From: Enterobacter mori
GTDB lineage: Bacteria > Pseudomonadota > Gammaproteobacteria > Enterobacterales > Enterobacteriaceae
Direction of reading: 5' to 3'
Length of the DNA: 64,000 nt
Assembly (NCBI RefSeq): GCF_025244905.1
Contig: NZ_CP104285.1
Location: 806,001 to 870,000 of the forward strand
Shown here: positions 1 through 7,685 of the stretch, one piece after another
Position numbering within the stretch: position 1 is the stretch's first letter
How the letters are laid out: every line of letters begins with the position of its first letter
Translations under genes and position numbers: made by a program
Notes under the pieces: generated by a model
Database searches by the model: none
What the model saw: the letters and a program-made list of their open reading frames with translations, nothing else
Told to the model about the DNA's origin: nothing

Positions 1-224
1 CCGTTTTGCGTCTCGGTCATTTCCCAGGTGTGGGGATATTTGCGTTTAGTATTTTCTGAAGTGGAATACCAGACCCTGTCACCCGGCGTCGCACAACCGG
101 TCATCGCACCGGTGTTGGGGCAGTGCAGGGTGAGCTGTTCCCCCTCGGGTGTGATCACGTCGGCAAGAAAGCGTTTGTAGCGCTGGATCAGCGTGGCGTG
201 CTGTAGAGCAGGACTAAACTTCAT
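1..224 (-). CDS. sfsA: Sugar fermentation stimulation protein SfsA (3' part lies outside window)
   Basis: The minus strand from the ATG at 222-224 encodes the start of SfsA: it opens [19 protein letters not shown] and continues through a [10 protein letters not shown] stretch, both typical of SfsA. Only about the first 74 residues are inside the window. SfsA is a DNA-binding-like protein with a nuclease-like fold, linked in E. coli to maltose metabolism; its biochemical role is poorly defined. Its start codon lies inside the last codons of thpR, so the two genes overlap by 11 bases and are probably translationally coupled in one operon. Confidence 0.93.
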   Translation of the reverse strand, partial: MKFSPALQHATLIQRYKRFLADVITPEGEQLTLHCPNTGAMTGCATPGDRVWYSTSENTKRKYPHTWEMTETQN

Positions 225-768
225 CGGATTTCCTTAGTGCGTCACCCAACGACCAGCGCTGTAGCGGCATGTAGCGGGTGCGTCCTTGTGCAAAGACAGA
301 TTCATAAAGCGTAAATTCGGTCACCGGAAAGGCCCAGTGAAAGCCCGGTGGCGGAATGGCAACGGCCTGACCGGCATCGCGCAGCAACGTAATATGTGGA
401 TGAAACGGCTGCGGGCTTTGGTAGCAGCCGCTGCGTGCCGCCTGGGCGCGCAGCATATTTGCCAGCTGTAACAACCCGCGCGGCGGATTGCGCGTGCCCA
501 GCCAGACTACGCGCGAGCGTAGCCACTGACCGGCATCGTCAAGGTGCAGCGTAAACCCCGGCTGGGAAATGCGCCCGGCCATCATGGCTAACGCGCGCTG
601 TTTATCCGCGCTTACCTCGCCCAGGAAGGCCAGCGTAAGGTGCATATTCGCCGCCGCAACAGGACGGCCAGCCTCCGAAGGGAAGTGTTCGGCGCGCCAG
701 CGGACGATTTGCCGCTGAAGCGTGGCGGGAAGTTCAATGGCGAAAAACAGTCGTTTCGACTCAGACAT
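214..768 (-). CDS. thpR: RNA 2',3'-cyclic phosphodiesterase ThpR (LigT family)
   Basis: The protein has 184 residues and starts [14 protein letters not shown], the usual family N-terminus. The reading frame stays open further upstream, but that extension would run into hrpB. Two HxT motifs are visible, HLTLAFLG and HITLLRDA; together they form the catalytic pair of the 2H phosphoesterase superfamily. The family hydrolyses 2',3'-cyclic phosphates at RNA ends and can join tRNA halves through 2'-5' bonds in vitro. It is cytoplasmic. The gene is divergent from hrpB and overlaps the start of sfsA, as in E. coli. No oddities seen. Confidence 0.95.
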   Translation of the reverse strand: MSESKRLFFAIELPATLQRQIVRWRAEHFPSEAGRPVAAANMHLTLAFLGEVSADKQRALAMMAGRISQPGFTLHLDDAGQWLRSRVVWLGTRNPPRGLLQLANMLRAQAARSGCYQSPQPFHPHITLLRDAGQAVAIPPPGFHWAFPVTEFTLYESVFAQGRTRYMPLQRWSLGDALRKSDEV

Positions 769-841
769 ACGGAGGACTCGGTAATGATATGCGCCGATGC
801 TACAATGTACGCCGACTAATGTTAACCCTCTGGAGCTGTTA

Positions 842-3271
842 GTGTCCTCATTGCCGGTCGTCGCCGTCCTTCCTGAGCTTCTCGCTGCCCTCAACGATGC
901 CCCGCAGGTTTTACTGAATGCCCCAACGGGGGCGGGTAAATCCACCTGGCTGCCGCTGCAAATCCTCAGAGAGGGGAATATTAACGGGAAAATTATCCTG
1001 CTTGAGCCGCGCAGACTGGCTGCCCGTAACGTGGCGCAGCGCCTGGCGGAACTGCTCAATGAAAAAACGGGCGAGACGGTAGGTTACCGGATGCGTGCAG
1101 AAACCTGCGTCGGCCCCGCAACGCGCCTTGAAGTGGTGACCGAGGGCATCCTCACCCGTATGCTGCAAAACGATCCGGAGATGACGGGTATCGGGCTGGT
1201 GATCCTGGATGAATTCCACGAGCGCAGTCTGCAGGCGGATTTAGCGCTGGCGCTGCTGCTGGACGTGCAGCAGGGGCTGCGAGACGATCTCCGGCTGCTG
1301 ATTATGTCCGCAACGCTGGATAACGAGCGGCTGCAGCAGGCATTGCCCGATGCCCCTGTCATCACCTCTGAAGGACGCGCATTTCCGGTTGAACGTCGCT
1401 ATCAGGCGCTTCCCGCCCATCAGCGTTTTGATGAGGCCGTTGCTATTGCGACGGCAGAGCTGCTGCGCCAGGAACCCGGTTCGCTGCTGCTGTTTTTGCC
1501 TGGTGTAGGTGAAATCCAGCGCGTGCAGGAGCAGCTTTCCTCTCGCGTAGGCGGTGATGTGCTGCTTTGCCCGCTCTACGGCGCATTGTCGCTACAGGAT
1601 CAGCGTAAAGCCATTCTTCCGGCCCCGGCGGGGCAACGCAAGGTGGTGCTCGCAACCAACATTGCTGAAACCAGTTTGACCATCGAAGGCATTCGTCTGG
1701 TGGTAGATAGCGCGCAAGAGAGGGTGGCAAGTTTTGACCCGCGCACCGGGCTAACCAAACTGCTTACGCAGCGCATCAGCCAGGCATCGATGGTGCAGCG
1801 TGCGGGCCGTGCGGGGCGTCTTGAACCGGGCATTTGCCTTCATTTGACGAGCGCAGAGCAGGCTGAACGCGCTGCACAGCAAAGTACGCCGGAAATTTTA
1901 CAAAGTGATTTGTCTGGCCTGGTGATGGATCTGCTGCTGTGGGGCTGCCCAAACCCTGAACAGCTCACATGGCTTAATCCTCCGCCTGCCGTGAACCTCG
2001 CCGCCGCGCGCAACCTGCTGACCCAGCTTGGCGCGCTCGAAGGCGAGCGCCTGACGGCGCGAGGCCAGAAAATGGCGGCGCTGGGCAACGATCCGCGGCT
2101 GGCCGCGATGCTGGTGGCAGCGCAGGGCGAAGATGAAATTGCCACGGCGGCAAAACTGGCGGCTATTCTTGAGGAGCCGCCTCGCGGTGGCAGCAGCGAT
2201 TTGGGGCAGGCGTTTTCGCGCAATCAGGGGAACTGGCAGCAGCGGGCGCAGCAGCTGTGCAAACGCCTGAACAGCCGCGGTGGTTCGCCTGACAGTGCTG
2301 GTATTGGCTTCCTGCTGGCGCAGGCCTTCCCGGACCGAATCGCCCGCCGTCGCGGGCTGGACGGACGTTATCAGCTGGCAAACGGCATGGGGGCGATGCT
2401 GGACAGCGATGACGCCCTGACGCGCCATGAATGGCTGGTTGCACCGCTATTACTGCAGGGTAGCCATTCCCCGGACGCGCGTATTTTACAGGCAATTGCC
2501 ATTGATATTGACGTCCTGACGCGCAGCTGCCCGCAATTGCTCCAGCAATCCGATATCGTTGAGTGGGATGATAACCAGGGCACGCTTAAGGCGTTTCGTC
2601 GTAGCCAGATCGGTAAGTTGATCTTAGGTACAAAGCCGCTGGCGAAGCCGTCGGAAGAAGAACTCCATCAGGCCATGCTAAACGGCATTCGCGAAAAAGG
2701 GCTGAGCGTATTGAACTGGACGCCAGAGGCCGAGCAGTACCGTATTCGGCTGCACTGTGCCGCACGCTGGCTGCCGGAGTATGGCTGGCCGATGGTCGAT
2801 GATGAGACGCTGCTGGCTTCCCTGGAGAATTGGCTACTGCCGCAAATGAGCGGCGTACATTCGCTCAGGGCGCTGAAAGCGCTCGATGTTAAGGCCGCGT
2901 TACAGAATTTACTGGACTGGTCATTACGTCAACGTCTGGATAGTGAACTGCCTGGGCATTACACTGTGCCGACCGGAAGCCGGATTGCCATTCGTTATCA
3001 CGAGGATAATCTTCCGGCGCTGGCGGTAAGGATGCAGGAGATGTTTGGTGAAGCCACCACGCCGTCCATTGCTGAAGGGCGCGTTTCTCTGGTGCTCGAA
3101 CTGCTGTCCCCTGCGCATCGCCCGTTGCAGATCACGCGTGACCTGGGGGCGTTTTGGGCGGGGAGCTACCGTGAAGTGCAAAAAGAGATGAAGGGGCGGT
3201 ATCCCAAACACGTCTGGCCGGACGACCCGGCAAATACGGCGCCGACACGGCGGACGAAGAAGTATTCATGA
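842..3271 (+). CDS. hrpB: ATP-dependent RNA helicase-like protein HrpB
   Basis: The GTG at 842 gives 809 residues, the E. coli HrpB length, and has a TGGAG ribosome site six bases upstream. An in-frame ATG at 797 would add 15 residues but lies in the thpR-hrpB promoter gap, so GTG was preferred. DEAH-box helicase motifs are clear: Walker A GAGKST near residue 31, DEFHERS (motif II), SAT (motif III), and QRAGRAGR (motif VI). The HrpB C-terminal domain follows, ending in a basic RRTKKYS tail. A role in RNA metabolism is inferred from the family; the physiological substrate is not established. It is transcribed towards mrcB. Confidence 0.93.
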   Translation: MSSLPVVAVLPELLAALNDAPQVLLNAPTGAGKSTWLPLQILREGNINGKIILLEPRRLAARNVAQRLAELLNEKTGETVGYRMRAETCVGPATRLEVVTEGILTRMLQNDPEMTGIGLVILDEFHERSLQADLALALLLDVQQGLRDDLRLLIMSATLDNERLQQALPDAPVITSEGRAFPVERRYQALPAHQRFDEAVAIATAELLRQEPGSLLLFLPGVGEIQRVQEQLSSRVGGDVLLCPLYGALSLQDQRKAILPAPAGQRKVVLATNIAETSLTIEGIRLVVDSAQERVASFDPRTGLTKLLTQRISQASMVQRAGRAGRLEPGICLHLTSAEQAERAAQQSTPEILQSDLSGLVMDLLLWGCPNPEQLTWLNPPPAVNLAAARNLLTQLGALEGERLTARGQKMAALGNDPRLAAMLVAAQGEDEIATAAKLAAILEEPPRGGSSDLGQAFSRNQGNWQQRAQQLCKRLNSRGGSPDSAGIGFLLAQAFPDRIARRRGLDGRYQLANGMGAMLDSDDALTRHEWLVAPLLLQGSHSPDARILQAIAIDIDVLTRSCPQLLQQSDIVEWDDNQGTLKAFRRSQIGKLILGTKPLAKPSEEELHQAMLNGIREKGLSVLNWTPEAEQYRIRLHCAARWLPEYGWPMVDDETLLASLENWLLPQMSGVHSLRALKALDVKAALQNLLDWSLRQRLDSELPGHYTVPTGSRIAIRYHEDNLPALAVRMQEMFGEATTPSIAEGRVSLVLELLSPAHRPLQITRDLGAFWAGSYREVQKEMKGRYPKHVWPDDPANTAPTRRTKKYS

Positions 3272-3292
3272 AAGGGGAGTGCGGGCTGGATT

Positions 3293-3320
3293 GTGCGGCC
3301 TGTTGCGTGCGGCCTGTTGC
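3293..3320. repeat. Exact 14-bp tandem duplication
   Basis: The 14 bases gtgcggcctgttgc occur twice head to tail (3293-3306 and 3307-3320), directly before the palindromic repeat at 3321-3357. The unit resembles the left end (gtgcggcctgatgc) of the other copies of that repeat, so it may be a duplicated end of the element. Confidence 0.8.
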
Positions 3321-3357
3321 CCTCACCCCGGCCCTCTCCCACAGGGAGAGGGAGAAA
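3307..3357 (+). repeat. Intergenic palindromic repeat, copy 1
   Basis: The element reads gtgcggcctgttgc, then cctcaccccgg, then a 9-bp stem CCCTCTCCC / GGGAGAGGG (3332-3340 and 3344-3352) and gagaa. Three further copies occur at 17362, 20770 and 27518. It lies after the hrpB stop, between two co-oriented genes. It could form an RNA hairpin protecting the hrpB 3' end or acting in termination, but it has no T tract. Confidence 0.8.
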
Positions 3358-3443
3358 ACCAATTTTGAGAGATTTCTTCTTTCATAGACCTGTGAAAGAT
3401 AAGAAAATCTGGCCTTTGCGCCTGAATGTTGCGGAGAAAAAGC

Positions 3444-5972
3444 ATGGCGGGGAATGACCGCGAGCCAATAGGACGTAAGGGAAAGCCAACGCGTCCGGCG
3501 AAAGAAAAGGTGAGTCGTCGTCGCCTCAGAGATGAGGAGTATGACGATGACTACGAAGACGATTATGAGGATGATGAGCCAATGCCGCGTAAAGGGAAAG
3601 GCAAAGGGCGGAAGCCTCGTGGTAAGCGCGGCTGGTTCTGGCTGCTGCTGAAGCTGTTTATTGTTTTTGTGGTACTGATCGCGATCTACGGCGTGTATCT
3701 GGATCAGAAGATCCGCAGCCGTATTGACGGGAAAGTCTGGCAGTTACCTGCAGCAGTCTATGGCCGTATGGTGAACCTTGAGCCAGATATGTCCATCAGC
3801 AGGAACGAGATGGTCAAACTGCTCCAGGCCACACAGTATCGTCAGGTCACAAAGATGACGCGCCCGGGCGAGTTTACGGTGCAGGCGAAGAGCATTGAGA
3901 TGATCCGTCGTCCGTTCGACTTCCCGGACAGCAAAGAGGGGCAGGTGCGCGCGCGTCTGACCTTCGACGGCGATCGCCTGGAAACCATTGAGAATATGGA
4001 TAATGACCGCCAGTTCGGTTTCTTCCGTCTCGATCCGCGTTTGATCACCATGCTTTCGTCGGCCAATGGCGAGCAGCGTCTGTTCGTAGCGCGTAACGGC
4101 TTCCCGGACCTGCTGGTGGATACCCTGCTGGCAACCGAAGACCGTCACTTCTACGAGCACGACGGCATCAGCCTCTACTCCATCGGCCGTGCGGTGCTGG
4201 CGAACCTGACCGCGGGCCGTACCGTGCAGGGGGCGAGTACGCTGACCCAGCAGCTGGTGAAGAACCTGTTCCTCTCCAGCGAGCGCTCCTACTGGCGTAA
4301 AGCCAACGAAGCGTACATGGCTGTGCTGATGGATGCGCGCTACAGCAAGGATCGTATCCTGGAGCTGTACATGAACGAGGTGTACCTCGGTCAGAGCGGC
4401 GATAACGAAATCCGCGGCTTCCCGCTGGCGAGCCTGTACTACTTTGGCCGTCCGGTGGAAGAGCTGAGCCTGGACCAGCAGGCGCTGCTGGTAGGCATGG
4501 TGAAAGGGGCGTCTATTTATAACCCGTGGCGTAACCCGAAACTGGCGCTGGAGCGTCGTAACCTGGTGCTGCGTCTGCTGCAACAACAGCAGGTGATTGA
4601 CCAGGAACTGTACGACATGCTGAGCGCGCGTCCACTCGGCGTTCAGCCTCGCGGCGGCGTGATCTCTCCGCAGCCTGCGTTTATGCAGATGGTGCGTCAG
4701 GAGCTGCAGTCTAAGCTTGGTGATAAGGTGAAAGATCTCTCCGGCGTGAAGATCTTTACCACCTTCGACTCCGTGGCGCAGGACGCGGCTGAAAAAGCGG
4801 CCGTTGAGGGCATTCCAGCACTGAAGAAACAGCGCAAACTGAGCGATCTGGAAACCGCGATGGTGGTGGTTGACCGTAACACCGGTGAAGTGCGTGCCAT
4901 GGTGGGTGGCGCTGAGCCGCAGTTTGCGGGTTATAACCGTGCGATGCAGGCGCGTCGTTCTATTGGTTCTCTGGCAAAACCGGCGACCTATCTGACCGCG
5001 CTGAGCCAGCCGAATCTGTATCGTCTGAATACCTGGATTGCCGATGCGCCTATTTCCCTGCGCCAGCCTAACGGCCAGGTCTGGTCACCGCAGAACGATG
5101 ATAAACAGTTCAGCGGTCAGGTCATGCTGGTGGATGCATTAACGCGTTCCATGAACGTACCAACCGTTAACCTGGGTATGGCGCTGGGCCTGCCTGCTAT
5201 CACCGATACCTGGCAGAAGCTGGGCGTGCCGAAAGATCAGCTGCATCCGGTCCCGGCGATGATTCTGGGTGCGCTTAACCTGACGCCAATCGAAGTGGCG
5301 CAGGCGTTCCAGACCATCGCCAGCGGCGGTAACCGTGCACAGCTTTCTGCGCTGCGCTCGGTCATTGCTGAAGACGGTTCCGTGCTCTATCAAAGCTTCC
5401 CGCAGGCGGAGCGTGCTGTTCCGGCGCAGGCGGCGTATATGACGCTGTGGACCATGCAGCAGGTTGTACAGCGTGGTACCGGGCGTCAGCTGGGGGCGAA
5501 ATACCCAGGTCTGCATCTGGCGGGTAAAACCGGGACCACCAACAACAACGTCGATACCTGGTTTGCCGGTATTGATGGCCGTGAAGTGGTGATCACCTGG
5601 GTGGGCCGCGATAACAACCAGCCGACCAAACTGTACGGTGCGAGCGGGGCGATGTCGATTTACCAGCGTTATCTGGCGAATCAGTCCCCGGTGCCGCTGA
5701 ACCTTGTTGCACCGGAAGATATCGTTGATATGGGCGTGGATGGTTCGGGTAATTTTGTTTGTGGCGGAGGGATGCGTACTTTGCCAGTCTGGACGACAAA
5801 CCCGGACTCATTGTGCCAGCAAAGCCAGCCTGAACAGCCGACGGGCAACCCGTTCGACCAGTCTTCTCAGCCGCAGCAACAGCAACAGCAACAGCCGCAG
5901 CAGCAGCAAAATGAGAAGAAAGACAGCGATGGCGTAGCGGGTTGGATTAAGGATATGTTTGGCGGAAACTAA
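3444..5972 (+). CDS. mrcB: Penicillin-binding protein 1B (bifunctional transglycosylase/transpeptidase)
   Basis: The 842-residue protein starts [15 protein letters not shown] with GGAG-like bases just upstream. A basic and acidic cytoplasmic tail (residues 1-60, with repeated Asp/Glu/Tyr) is followed by one membrane anchor near residues 64-87. The UB2H region follows, then the GT51 glycosyltransferase domain with catalytic Glu232 in [12 protein letters not shown], and the transpeptidase domain with Ser509 in SLAK and the KTGTT motif. It polymerises lipid II and cross-links peptidoglycan, activated by the lipoprotein LpoB. An in-frame downstream Met could give the shorter isoform known in E. 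coli. The C-terminus is unusual in carrying a long Gln tract (see repeat at 5866-5910). Confidence 0.97.
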   Translation: MAGNDREPIGRKGKPTRPAKEKVSRRRLRDEEYDDDYEDDYEDDEPMPRKGKGKGRKPRGKRGWFWLLLKLFIVFVVLIAIYGVYLDQKIRSRIDGKVWQLPAAVYGRMVNLEPDMSISRNEMVKLLQATQYRQVTKMTRPGEFTVQAKSIEMIRRPFDFPDSKEGQVRARLTFDGDRLETIENMDNDRQFGFFRLDPRLITMLSSANGEQRLFVARNGFPDLLVDTLLATEDRHFYEHDGISLYSIGRAVLANLTAGRTVQGASTLTQQLVKNLFLSSERSYWRKANEAYMAVLMDARYSKDRILELYMNEVYLGQSGDNEIRGFPLASLYYFGRPVEELSLDQQALLVGMVKGASIYNPWRNPKLALERRNLVLRLLQQQQVIDQELYDMLSARPLGVQPRGGVISPQPAFMQMVRQELQSKLGDKVKDLSGVKIFTTFDSVAQDAAEKAAVEGIPALKKQRKLSDLETAMVVVDRNTGEVRAMVGGAEPQFAGYNRAMQARRSIGSLAKPATYLTALSQPNLYRLNTWIADAPISLRQPNGQVWSPQNDDKQFSGQVMLVDALTRSMNVPTVNLGMALGLPAITDTWQKLGVPKDQLHPVPAMILGALNLTPIEVAQAFQTIASGGNRAQLSALRSVIAEDGSVLYQSFPQAERAVPAQAAYMTLWTMQQVVQRGTGRQLGAKYPGLHLAGKTGTTNNNVDTWFAGIDGREVVITWVGRDNNQPTKLYGASGAMSIYQRYLANQSPVPLNLVAPEDIVDMGVDGSGNFVCGGGMRTLPVWTTNPDSLCQQSQPEQPTGNPFDQSSQPQQQQQQQPQQQQNEKKDSDGVAGWIKDMFGGN
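5866..5910 (+). repeat. CAG/CAA microsatellite encoding a poly-Gln tract in PBP1B
   Basis: Cag and caa codons, broken by two ccg codons, encode about 13 Gln near the PBP1B C-terminus. E. coli PBP1B has a shorter, interrupted Gln/Pro tract here. Repeats of this kind are prone to slippage. Length changes in units of three would alter only the extracellular tail. Confidence 0.85.
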
Positions 5973-5986
5973 TTAGTTTCCTGAAT

Positions 5987-6020
5987 AAAAAGGCCGCTTA
6001 TCATAAAGCGGCCTTTTTTT
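5987..6020 (+). terminator. Intrinsic terminator of mrcB
   Basis: An inverted repeat AAAGGCCGCTT / AAGCGGCCTTT with a short loop is followed by a run of seven T, fifteen bases after the mrcB stop. It separates mrcB from the fimbrial operon. Confidence 0.92.
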
Positions 6021-6319
6021 GTTTTAACATTTATTCATGTTTAAATTTTAGTGAATTTCTAATTAAGAATTATTAAAGCCTTATGTTTATAAGGATTATC
6101 AGGGTATTAACTTTTATTTGAATTATTTTACTCGCTCACTCTCTGGACAGGATAAAGAATAATCTGATGTAATCGGTCTCGCGAATTTCACTTTCCTTAT
6201 GGAGTGTTCTTATTAATGTAAGCTCCGGGCCTGAGTGATATCTCATTTACAGCGCATTCTGGCGGGAAGCATTTTTGCCAGAAATGGATACCGACATAAG
6301 CAAATATAAGGATATTGTT
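6021..6319. other. AT-rich intergenic region upstream of the fimbrial operon
   Basis: This gap between the mrcB terminator and the fimbrial major subunit is strongly AT-rich from about 6021 to 6130, unlike its neighbours, as is common in H-NS-bound fimbrial promoters. A weak inverted repeat TTCTGGC / GCCAGAA (6257-6263 and 6277-6283) lies 37 bases before the start codon. No convincing sigma-70 promoter could be fixed by eye. I see no pair of long inverted repeats flanking a promoter, and no recombinase gene nearby, so there is no sign of a fimS-type switch. Confidence 0.6.
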
Positions 6320-6892
6320 ATGAATAAGACAGTTATTTCTACTTTACTGGCCGGAAGCATCCTGGCGGCGGTGTCTTTGCCCGTCTTTGCCGTAGGTGAT
6401 TCAGGCACGGTAAATTTCGCCGGGAAAATTGTGGCGGATACCTGCGAAATCAATGTTGATGGTACGGGGACCAATACCTCCACCGTCACCTTCGCCGATA
6501 CCTATCCTTCAGATTTCGGCGCGGATGGACAGGTCGGAACATCTAAGCCCTTTAAGATTGAAGTGAAAAAATGCGACCCGCTCATTGCCAAACTGAACCT
6601 CAAGTTCAGCGGCACGACCACAGACGCCGCATATAAGCGCCTTCAGAACGATCTCTCAGGCGCAGGCAATGCCACCAATGTAGGTATTATCGTCAGCAAT
6701 GAGAACGGTTCTAAAGGCGACGTGCTTTTCGACGGTTCAGTACCGGATGCGGGTACAGATGTGAATAACGACGCGACAGGGGCGACGGCTTCCGTCTTTA
6801 ACTATACCGCGAAAGTGATCCAGGTGGGTGATACCGCGCCAACTGCGGGCCATTATTCCTCCTCAGCAACATTCGAGGTTGTATACCGCTAA
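6320..6892 (+). CDS. Fimbrial major subunit (FimA-like pilin)
   Basis: The 190-residue protein starts MNKTVISTLLAGS, with TAAGGAT upstream as ribosome site; the frame is open further upstream without good start signals. A signal peptide ends in VFA before the mature start VGDSGTVNFAGKI. The mature chain has the pilin pattern: a Gly/Val-rich N-terminal donor strand, two Cys (in ADTCEIN and VKKCDPL) that would form the usual disulfide, and the C-terminal SATFEVVYR with penultimate Tyr read by the chaperone. It would polymerise by donor-strand exchange into the fimbrial shaft. It is the first of four genes with chaperone, usher and tip protein. The exact fimbrial type was not recognised. Confidence 0.92.
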   Translation: MNKTVISTLLAGSILAAVSLPVFAVGDSGTVNFAGKIVADTCEINVDGTGTNTSTVTFADTYPSDFGADGQVGTSKPFKIEVKKCDPLIAKLNLKFSGTTTDAAYKRLQNDLSGAGNATNVGIIVSNENGSKGDVLFDGSVPDAGTDVNNDATGATASVFNYTAKVIQVGDTAPTAGHYSSSATFEVVYR

Positions 6893-6915
6893 ACAATGTA
6901 TATCGCTAAACAATG
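6881..6915 (+). repeat. Imperfect 17-bp tandem duplication over the pilin stop codon
   Basis: The sequence gtataccgctaaacaatg (6881-6898) is followed, with a period of 17, by gtatatcgctaaacaatg (6898-6915), one mismatch. The duplicated unit contains the last codons and the TAA stop of the pilin gene, so the second copy lies untranslated in the spacer before the chaperone gene. Confidence 0.85.
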
Positions 6916-6917
6916 AC

Positions 6918-6938
6918 AGGCAGCCTGAACGGCTGCCT
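6918..6938 (+). other. Perfect 8-bp hairpin between pilin and chaperone genes
   Basis: AGGCAGCC (6918-6925) and GGCTGCCT (6931-6938) flank the loop TGAAC. No T tract follows, so it is not a strong terminator. In chaperone-usher operons a hairpin after the major subunit often stabilises its mRNA or partly terminates, giving excess pilin over the assembly proteins. That role is inferred here. Confidence 0.6.
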
Positions 6939-6951
6939 TCTGGAACATTGT

Positions 6952-7665
6952 ATGAAGACTTTATTGAATTTATTATGTTGTTGTTTAATTATTTCCTGCG
7001 GTTCAGTGCAGGCAAGTATTGTTCTCGGCGGCACGAGAATTATTTATCCATCGAATAAATCTGAAGTGCAAATAGCGCTCAAAAATAAAGATCTTCATAC
7101 GCGCTACCTGGTGCAGAGCTGGGTGAGTTATCCCAATGATGCCAAAGCGCCTTTCATCATTACGCCACCTGTTTATAAATTACAGGAAAATCGTCAGACC
7201 CTTTTACATATTATTTTCACCGGCGATAAGAATAGCCTGCCCGCAGATCGTGAGTCCCTGTTTCTGGCGAATGTGAAATCGGTTTCTGCCTTATCGCCCG
7301 AACTGAAGGACAAGAATACGCTGCAGTTTGCGATGAAAACGCGTCTGAAACTTTTCTGGCGTCCCGCACAGTTAAAAGAAAATGACGCCCTGCAGGCCTA
7401 CGAAAAAATCACGTTCCGACGTCAGGGGGACAGGCTCATTGCTAAAAACCCAACGCCATTTTACGTCTCATTTGGCGAGCTGGCCGTTGGCGGGAAAAGC
7501 GTCCCGGTGGTGGAGACCAAAGCCACGCCAGGCGCGATTTCAATGATGGTTGCGCCTTTCGGTGAGCAGACGTTCACGCTGCCTAAAGCTGCCAATGGCC
7601 CGGTGACCTGGACGGCAATCAGTGACTTTGGCGCTCAAACATCTCAGCGCAAGCAGACTCTTTAA
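6952..7665 (+). CDS. Periplasmic fimbrial chaperone (FimC/PapD family)
   Basis: The start MKTLLNLLCCCL gives 237 residues with a Sec signal peptide ending near VQAS. An earlier in-frame ATG at 6913 lies inside the hairpin and duplicated stop region and was not used. The mature part starts IVLGGTRIIYP and has the two-immunoglobulin-fold chaperone pattern: alternating hydrophobics in the G1 strand (LQFAMKTRLKLFWRP) and the conserved basic residues that anchor subunit C-termini. It would fold pilins by donor-strand complementation in the periplasm and hand them to the usher. The gene is 20 bases before the usher gene. No strong ribosome site precedes it. Confidence 0.92.
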   Translation: MKTLLNLLCCCLIISCGSVQASIVLGGTRIIYPSNKSEVQIALKNKDLHTRYLVQSWVSYPNDAKAPFIITPPVYKLQENRQTLLHIIFTGDKNSLPADRESLFLANVKSVSALSPELKDKNTLQFAMKTRLKLFWRPAQLKENDALQAYEKITFRRQGDRLIAKNPTPFYVSFGELAVGGKSVPVVETKATPGAISMMVAPFGEQTFTLPKAANGPVTWTAISDFGAQTSQRKQTL

Positions 7666-7685
7666 ACACATCATGCGGGTACGTT

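Noticed and set aside
797..841. In-frame ATG 45 bases upstream of the chosen hrpB start
   Set aside because: The GTG at 842 has a better spaced ribosome site and gives exactly the 809 residues of E. coli HrpB; the extra codons lie in the divergent promoter gap.
3744..4586. Long minus-strand open frame inside mrcB
   Set aside because: It lies wholly opposite strongly conserved PBP1B codons, has no recognisable domain or start signals, and is explained by codon bias of the sense gene.
6021..6319. Possible invertible fimS-like promoter element
   Set aside because: Only a 7-bp inverted repeat 13 bases apart was found, far too short and close, and no tyrosine recombinase gene is near.
6913..6951. 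Earlier ATG for the fimbrial chaperone
   Set aside because: It would place 13 codons over the duplicated stop and hairpin and put a non-signal sequence before a good signal peptide that starts at 6952.
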